Below, in pieces: positions 59,724 to 64,000 of a stretch of 64,000 nucleotides of DNA. The notes below the pieces were generated by a model. It had not been told where the DNA came from and made no database searches. It saw nothing but the letters and a program-made list of their open reading frames with translations. The DNA comes from Romboutsia_C sp015668195 (GTDB lineage Bacteria; Bacillota; Clostridia; Peptostreptococcales; Peptostreptococcaceae), in NCBI RefSeq assembly GCF_015668195.1, contig NZ_JADPFC010000001.1, forward strand, positions 434,001 through 498,000, read 5' to 3'. The position numbers were made by a program, and so were the translations under genes. Position 1 is the stretch's first letter. Every line of letters starts with the position of its first letter.

Positions 59724-59947
59724 TTTTTATCTATAGTATATCAAAATAAAAGCTAATATAGCCTAAAAATAAATTAATTTGATTAATTTAAATTTATAAG
59801 ATATAGATTTAATGTTATTTTGGTATTGGTAAATGAATTTACAAAGTATATAATATAAAAAGGCAACAATTATTATGTATTAAAATTATTAAAATTATAT
59901 AAGTAATTTTTAAAAATTTTCAACAAAAGGGTATGAGGAGTGAAATA

Positions 59948-60160
59948 GTGGAAGAACAAAATCAAATAGTAGAGCAACTTAAAGATATATCTATGGAAAT
60001 ATCTAATTTGCAAAATAGTGTAGAGAATGTAAGTAATAGTATAAATAATTCAGGTGGAACAGGGATTATAGGTATTTTAATTTTAATATTATTAATTTCT
60101 ATAAATGATAATTTACGTAAATTAACACGGGCAATAAAAGATAATAAAAATAATGTATAA
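59948..60160 (+). CDS. Small coiled-coil/membrane protein, unknown
   Basis: A product of about 70 residues: an N-terminal coiled coil (EEQNQIVEQLKDISMEISNL, QNSVENVSNSI), a short Gly hinge, one membrane helix (GIIGILILILLISI) and a basic tail. GTG 59948 is chosen because AGGAG lies seven bases before; ATG 59933 is an alternative with AAGGG. The layout is like small hemolysin-XhlA or phage-type helper proteins, but no family is certain. Confidence 0.5.
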   Translation: MEEQNQIVEQLKDISMEISNLQNSVENVSNSINNSGGTGIIGILILILLISINDNLRKLTRAIKDNKNNV

Positions 60161-60230
60161 TCTATTAGCATAAAAAATATCTTTTTAATCAAATTTAGAA
60201 TTTATTAGAATTTTGTATTATAAATAAGCA

Positions 60231-60278
60231 AAAAAATGGCTAGAACTATTGGAATTATCAAAAGTCTAGTCATTTTTA
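60231..60278 (+). terminator. GGCTAGA terminator, copy 1
   Basis: AAAAATGGCTAGA and TCTAGTCATTTTT with a loop of about 20 nt. A near-copy stands at 62916-62960. Confidence 0.75.
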
Positions 60279-60336
60279 TATACTTTAGTTTAAATATGTT
60301 AAGATTCTTTACTTAATCTACTCAATAAATTGGTAA

Positions 60337-60615
60337 TTATTTTTTTAAAAATGTAGGTTTTAGCAATAATTTAGCTGATATCATAAAAATAGCTAAAGAT
60401 ATAAAACATGGTAAAACTCCAGATAAATTTGGGGGTAACTTGGTAAATACAGGCTCCATTAATAATATTACTCCAAGAACTGCTATGCCTAACCCTATAT
60501 AAGAAATTACTCCATATTTTTTTATGTACTTTCCCTCTTTATAATTTTTTACAATAAAATAAAGCCCAACAATAAATAGTAAAATACCAAGAAACACCAT
60601 AATCCATAATAACAT
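60337..60615 (-). CDS. Small three-helix membrane protein, unknown
   Basis: A 92-residue protein with helices at about 3-22, 38-55 and 68-86 and a basic loop KNYKEGKYIKKYG. GGGAGG precedes the ATG at 60615. It follows the CPBP protease gene by 30 bp on the same strand and may be co-transcribed. No family recognised. Confidence 0.55.
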   Translation of the reverse strand: MLLWIMVFLGILLFIVGLYFIVKNYKEGKYIKKYGVISYIGLGIAVLGVILLMEPVFTKLPPNLSGVLPCFISLAIFMISAKLLLKPTFLKK

Positions 60616-60645
60616 GATAAATTACCTCCCACCGTAAATTTATAA

Positions 60646-61494
60646 CTAATTATCTATAGCTAACTTATTATTTTTTTCTTGTAATTGCCTTATGTAGTTC
60701 AGCCCTTTTACAATACAATATAATCCTAAACAAATGTATGTAATTTTAATTATTATATTACTTGGTACTGGTATAAATATAATTAAATTATTTATAAAAT
60801 GAGCAAAAATAGATAGTTTCATAGATTTTGTATAATAATAAATATATCCTAGTATTACTCCTAATATAAAGGCATTTATCCCTTGAGGTATATTTAAATG
60901 TGCAATAGCAAATATTATCGCAGAATATATTATAGCTTTTTTATAATTTGTTTTATATTTACTTAGAAATCCATTTAATAATATTCCCCTAAAAAATAAT
61001 TCTTCAAATATAGGTGCTTCTATAAGTGTTTGTAAAAATAACATTAAACTCAGTATAAAAAATTCTATACCACTAGAATTTTCAATAATAAAATCAAGAG
61101 TTTCATCAGGTATAGGTCCTTCAAACTGTGTTAATACTTCAAACAATGTAGCTTCTCTAATTAAAATATACCCTATTATTATCAAACAAATATGTAAATA
61201 GTCTTTCTTGTTAGGTTTAAAAATATTGCTATTTATTTTAGTACTACCTTTTTCTGTAAATATATGCCCTGCCAATATTACTATAGCTATACTTATAAAC
61301 ACTGTTGATATCATTATAAGTATCATATTATTTCCAAAAGACATGTTTGGATTTATTAGAATACTAATAAAAACTGATAACAAACTTATTATATTTTGTA
61401 CTAAAATATATATAGCTATAGCAAAAAGTGATTTTAATAAAGATATTGGTTTAATTTTTATTTCATTTTTATATATTTGATTTAAATTATACAT
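60646..61494 (-). CDS. CPBP family intramembrane metalloprotease
   Basis: A 282-residue membrane protein with about eight helices. The three CPBP motifs are complete: EAPIFEELFFRGILL (about 165-180), AIIFAIAHLN and LSIFAHFINNL. Such Rce1-like proteases process prenylated or bacteriocin-like peptides or give self-immunity. No bacteriocin gene is visible nearby. ATG 61494 is used, five bases after GGGG; a GTG at 61500 overlaps the ribosome site. The 60337 gene follows. Confidence 0.9.
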   Translation of the reverse strand: MYNLNQIYKNEIKIKPISLLKSLFAIAIYILVQNIISLLSVFISILINPNMSFGNNMILIMISTVFISIAIVILAGHIFTEKGSTKINSNIFKPNKKDYLHICLIIIGYILIREATLFEVLTQFEGPIPDETLDFIIENSSGIEFFILSLMLFLQTLIEAPIFEELFFRGILLNGFLSKYKTNYKKAIIYSAIIFAIAHLNIPQGINAFILGVILGYIYYYTKSMKLSIFAHFINNLIIFIPVPSNIIIKITYICLGLYCIVKGLNYIRQLQEKNNKLAIDN

Positions 61495-61655
61495 CTCCAC
61501 CCCTTAAATTATTTACCCACATATATTATTTACAATTTATAACAATTGTAAACTTTAGTTATATTATACATAATACTTAATCGTTTTCCTATTACAAAAT
61601 GGTTTCATTAAACTTTAAGTAAAGTATCTTGATTTAAGTTAGCTAAAGAAATTAA

Positions 61656-61891
61656 ATGGGAATTTTTTGCATAGAATATTGTATAGAAAGAGGACAAAAA
61701 TTAGCCTTCTTTAATAATATTTATAAGATTATAAACAAAATTTTATTTAGTAGATTTATTAGAGAATTTAATGATAAAAATTTTAAAAAAATATTGACAA
61801 ATTAATTGAAAAATATTATCATTTAATTAAAGAGTTTGATAAGGATTATCAATTTCTATCAATGGATATATATACTTTGGTGAGGAAGTAG
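61656..61891 (+). pseudogene. Frameshifted gene remnant ending in YTLVRK
   Basis: From ATG 61656 one frame reads MGIFCIEYCIERGQKLAFFN, then FSRFIREFNDKNFKK. At an A7 run near 61795 the coding sense moves to another frame: IDKLIEKYYHLIKEFDKDYQ, FLSMDIYTLVRK, stop at 61891. Its last codons and downstream sequence are the duplicated element also found at 58222. The parent family is not recognised. A TTGATAAGGATTATCAA palindrome lies within it. Confidence 0.55.
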
Positions 61892-62067
61892 CCAAACTAT
61901 AATAAATCCTTAAACCCTTAATTATGTATTCAAATTATGTATTCAAAAAAGTATCTTAATTTTTAAGATACTTTTTTTATGTAGATAACTAGTTAAATTT
62001 AAAAAATAAGTAAAATAATTTTGTATCAATCTTAATATTGCTGGTATTTTAATTTAAATATATTTTT
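61867..62067 (+). repeat. Duplicated element, copy 2
   Basis: About 85-90% alike to 58222-58408 by eye. It has an extra 13-bp direct duplication (ATTATGTATTCAA twice) and a cleaner terminator, AGTATCTTAA/TTAAGATACT with T7. It lies before the methyltransferase gene. Confidence 0.75.
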
Positions 62068-62208
62068 ATTTAATAGCATTGCTTGTATTCACAAAATTAT
62101 ATGTTTTAGTGCACATACTTCAAACTATAAGCTCTGATATAATTAAATTAACAGATATCATAAATTCAGAAAAATTAATTATATATAGATGAAATGGGAG
62201 GAAATAGA

Positions 62209-62829
62209 TTGTTAGATAATAAGGGGTTTGATTTATGGGCAAGGGAGTATGATAAAAGCGTAGAAAAAAGTTCAAATGAATATCCATTTGATGGTTATTA
62301 TGATGTATTAAATTATATTTATAATTCAATTATTAACAAAGAATCAAAAAAAATTTTGGATGTAGGTTTTGGGACTGGACTATTAACTAGTAAATTATAT
62401 GAAGATGGAGCAAAGATATTTGGAATTGATTTTTCACAAGCAATGATAGATATAGCAAAGGAAAAGATGCCTGATGGTCTTTTTATACAAAGCGATTTTA
62501 ATTTAGGTATACCTTCAGAATTAGCACATGAAAAATTTGATTATATTATATCCTCTTATGCAATTCATCATTTAAATAATGATAAAAAAGTAGAATTTAT
62601 ATCTAAGTTAAAGGATTTATTAAGTGAAGATGGGAAGATAATAATTGCTGATGTCGCGTTTAAAACAGAGGGTAACTTAATTGAATGTAAAAGTAAGAAT
62701 TTAAATAAATGGGATGAAGATGAAATATATATGATTGAAGAGAAAATAATACCATCATTATATAAAAATAATGTTAATGCAAAATATACACAAATATCTT
62801 CTTGCGCAGGTGTTTTAGAGGTTGATTAA
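62209..62829 (+). CDS. Class I SAM-dependent methyltransferase
   Basis: A 206-residue enzyme. The SAM-binding motif I is KILDVGFGTGLLTSKLYEDG, with acidic post-I Asp in IFGIDFSQAMIDIA; motif II is FDYIISSYAIHHL and motif III is LLSEDGKIIIADVAF. TTG 62209 is favoured because GGGAGG lies seven bases before, giving the family start MLDNKGFDLWAREYD; ATG 62194 overlaps that site. The target is unknown. Its 3' end overlaps the PadR relic. Confidence 0.88.
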   Translation: MLDNKGFDLWAREYDKSVEKSSNEYPFDGYYDVLNYIYNSIINKESKKILDVGFGTGLLTSKLYEDGAKIFGIDFSQAMIDIAKEKMPDGLFIQSDFNLGIPSELAHEKFDYIISSYAIHHLNNDKKVEFISKLKDLLSEDGKIIIADVAFKTEGNLIECKSKNLNKWDEDEIYMIEEKIIPSLYKNNVNAKYTQISSCAGVLEVD

Positions 62830-62926
62830 AGGAATAATATTACAAATTATAAGTGAAGATGAAGTCTATGGATATAAAATAATAAAAAGATTAAATTCAA
62901 AATATAAAATCTATAAAGATGGCTAG
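62822..62926 (+). pseudogene. Relic of a PadR-type regulator
   Basis: TTG 62822, after GAGG, reads MIKGIILQIISEDEVYGYKI, IKRLNSKYKIYKDG, stop. LQ(L/I)IS.....GY.I.K.L is the first helix and turn of PadR HTH proteins; the other 70 residues are absent. It overlaps the methyltransferase stop by eight bases and ends in a terminator, so a regulator-methyltransferase unit was probably cut. Confidence 0.55.
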
Positions 62927-62960
62927 AATTGGTAAAATATATCAAAATCTAGTCATTTTT
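62916..62960 (+). terminator. GGCTAGA terminator, copy 2
   Basis: AAAGATGGCTAGA and TCTAGTCATTTTT; near-copy of 60231-60278. Confidence 0.75.
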
Positions 62961-63182
62961 CATTATACTCTTCATTTAATTATTATAACAAGTTTAAAAA
63001 GAAAAATAAACAGACTTTAAGAAGGAGATAAAGGACTTAAGGAGCAGATTAAAATTAATTATGATGATATATATAAACAGTTATAATATAATTATATCAT
63101 GGAGATATATTTAAAAAAGGTGTTGGAGAATATTTAAAAATAATAGTTGAAAGTTCGACTATTATTTTTTAGGAGATTAATT

Positions 63183-63857
63183 ATGAAAAGAATATTAATG
63201 CTTTTTCTAAGAATGTTATCAGGCTTTTTATTATGTGCACTTTCTACTGTAATGTCAATAAAATCAAATTTGGGTTTGAGTCCATGGGATGTTTTTCATC
63301 AAGGTTTGTCTAATTTAGTTGGATTTACAATCGGTCAGGCAAGTATCATTGTCGGTCTATTAATTGTAACTATAGTTAGTATATTAGGTATAAAAATAGG
63401 ATTTGGAACATTGGCAAATATGATTATGATTGGATGTTTCATAGATTTAATAATCTATATAGATATAATTCCTACAAGCATTAATTTATTTTACGGCATA
63501 CTACTCATGATAGGAAGTATGTTTGTTAATGCAATAGGAAGTTATTTATATATAGGGTGTGAAATGGGATGTGGTCCGAGAGATGGATTAATGGTAGTCT
63601 TAGTAAAGCTTACATCAAAGCCTATAAGTAAAATAAGATTTTTTATAGAAGGACTGGCTCTAATAACTGGATGGGTATTAGGTGGGACTGTTGGACTAGG
63701 TACTTTATTAACTGTATTTGGGATAGGTTACTGTGTTCAAATGATATACAAAATATTTAATTTCGATGTTAAAAATTTAAATCATAAAGATATAAAACAG
63801 TGTTTTGCATTTGTTAAAGAATGCATAACTGACAAGGAGGATATTAGTGAAGTTTAG
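63183..63857 (+). CDS. YczE/YitT-like membrane protein
   Basis: A 224-residue protein with about five or six helices. LSTVMSIKSNLGLSPWDVFH, GFTIGQASIIVGLLIV, the central GSYLYIGCEMGCGPRDGLMV and GGTVGLGTLLTVFGIGYCVQ mark the YczE/YyaS family, whose role is not established. ATG 63183 follows AGGAG; an upstream ATG at 63147 has no site. It overlaps the next GNAT gene by 11 bp, so they are probably one transcript. Confidence 0.85.
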   Translation: MKRILMLFLRMLSGFLLCALSTVMSIKSNLGLSPWDVFHQGLSNLVGFTIGQASIIVGLLIVTIVSILGIKIGFGTLANMIMIGCFIDLIIYIDIIPTSINLFYGILLMIGSMFVNAIGSYLYIGCEMGCGPRDGLMVVLVKLTSKPISKIRFFIEGLALITGWVLGGTVGLGTLLTVFGIGYCVQMIYKIFNFDVKNLNHKDIKQCFAFVKECITDKEDISEV

Positions 63858-64000
63858 AAAATCAAAAACAAATGATGTAAAAAGTATAATGAAAATCATC
63901 AATCAAGCTCAAGAGTTCTTTAAAAATAAAGGAATAGACCAATGGCAAAACAATTATCCAAACGAAGATACAATTATTGGGGATATAAAAAATGTTGAAA
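63847..64000 (+). CDS. GNAT acetyltransferase (3' end outside window)
   Basis: GTG 63847 with AAGGAGG before it. The first 51 residues, MKFRKSKTNDVKSIMKIINQ, AQEFFKNKGIDQWQNNYPNE, are the usual GNAT start with the helix-2 region and the IDQWQ..YP motif common in clostridial members. The rest lies beyond the window. It is the sixth GNAT-type gene in this window. Confidence 0.8.
   Translation, partial: MKFRKSKTNDVKSIMKIINQAQEFFKNKGIDQWQNNYPNEDTIIGDIKNVE

Noticed and set aside
61836..61852. TTGATAAGGATTATCAA resembles a Fur/iron box
   Set aside because: It lies inside the coding frame of a gene remnant (EFDKDYQ) and no gene start is near, so the likeness is probably chance.
63014..63085. Short frame KGLKEQIKINYDDIYKQL before the YczE gene
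   Set aside because: Fewer than 25 codons, no start and no family; could be a remnant but not supportable.
1..64000. CRISPR arrays, tRNA and rRNA genes, complete insertion sequences
   Set aside because: Looked for on both strands; none is visible in this window.

Overview
The window is very AT-rich DNA with short intergenic gaps, many U-tract hairpin terminators and frequent TTG/GTG starts behind strong G-rich Shine-Dalgarno sites. It carries a Tlp-type spore protein gene, rubrerythrin, a maturase-type radical SAM enzyme, a tandem glycine riboswitch and a T-box leader. Together these point to an anaerobic, spore-forming member of the Clostridia, most likely Peptostreptococcaceae (relatives of Paraclostridium, Romboutsia or Clostridioides). 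That placement is inference; there is no rRNA or tRNA gene here to confirm it.

Layout. 0-7 kb: the end of a GAF-PAS histidine kinase, then a five-gene family-5 (peptide/nickel) ABC importer whose leader carries its own terminator. 7-13.4 kb: a class V aminotransferase, a TauE-like transporter, a TPR-GGDEF diguanylate cyclase and a lipA-lplA lipoate pair. 13.4-15.3 kb: an alanine/glycine symporter under a tandem glycine riboswitch. 15.4-18.8 kb: tlp, an HTH protein, a disrupted papain-like gene, a Ser/Thr kinase and an FxLYD lipoprotein. 18.9-21.4 kb: a polar amino acid ABC importer behind a T-box. 21.4-28.7 kb: DUF1622 and YfcC membrane proteins, Cys-rich and rubrerythrin genes, YdbC, DUF4177, a SPASM radical SAM maturase and a polyferredoxin.

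28.8-37.9 kb is a small-gene region: several GNAT acetyltransferases (one interrupted), a Maa-type acetyltransferase, an ECF sigma/anti-sigma pair, an AraC regulator, a CBS/CorC protein, and a protein with five exact-length 13-residue repeats joined to a beta-trefoil-like domain. 38-45 kb: an ABC-2 exporter, a DUF6873 protein, a nucleoside transporter, TcdA and a pair of half-permeases. 45.5-51.6 kb: an AgrC/AgrA-type two-component system divergent from a BceAB-type exporter, then a BASS/ACR3-like carrier. 52-64 kb is accessory DNA: orphan HicB, the YvrJ-DUF2922-DUF1659 set divergent from a Mor-type regulator, DUF3796-XRE, a disrupted nuclease lipoprotein, several GNATs, a CPBP protease, a methyltransferase and many relics (recombinase, PadR, ABC ATPase, duplicated gene ends).

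How parts may work together. LipA and LplA supply lipoyl groups, and the glycine-riboswitch symporter handles glycine, which fits a glycine-cleavage or Stickland lifestyle. The LytTR two-component system probably controls the adjacent BceAB exporter, and tandem 21-bp-spaced repeats lie in their shared intergenic region. The most unusual signals are two genes whose Shine-Dalgarno site is a run of exactly nine G, a four-copy family of GGAACG hairpins, small ORFs with ideal ribosome sites but AUA/AUU in the start position, a 16-bp direct repeat bracketing a consensus promoter, and the Mor/YvrJ/DUF2922/DUF1659 locus.
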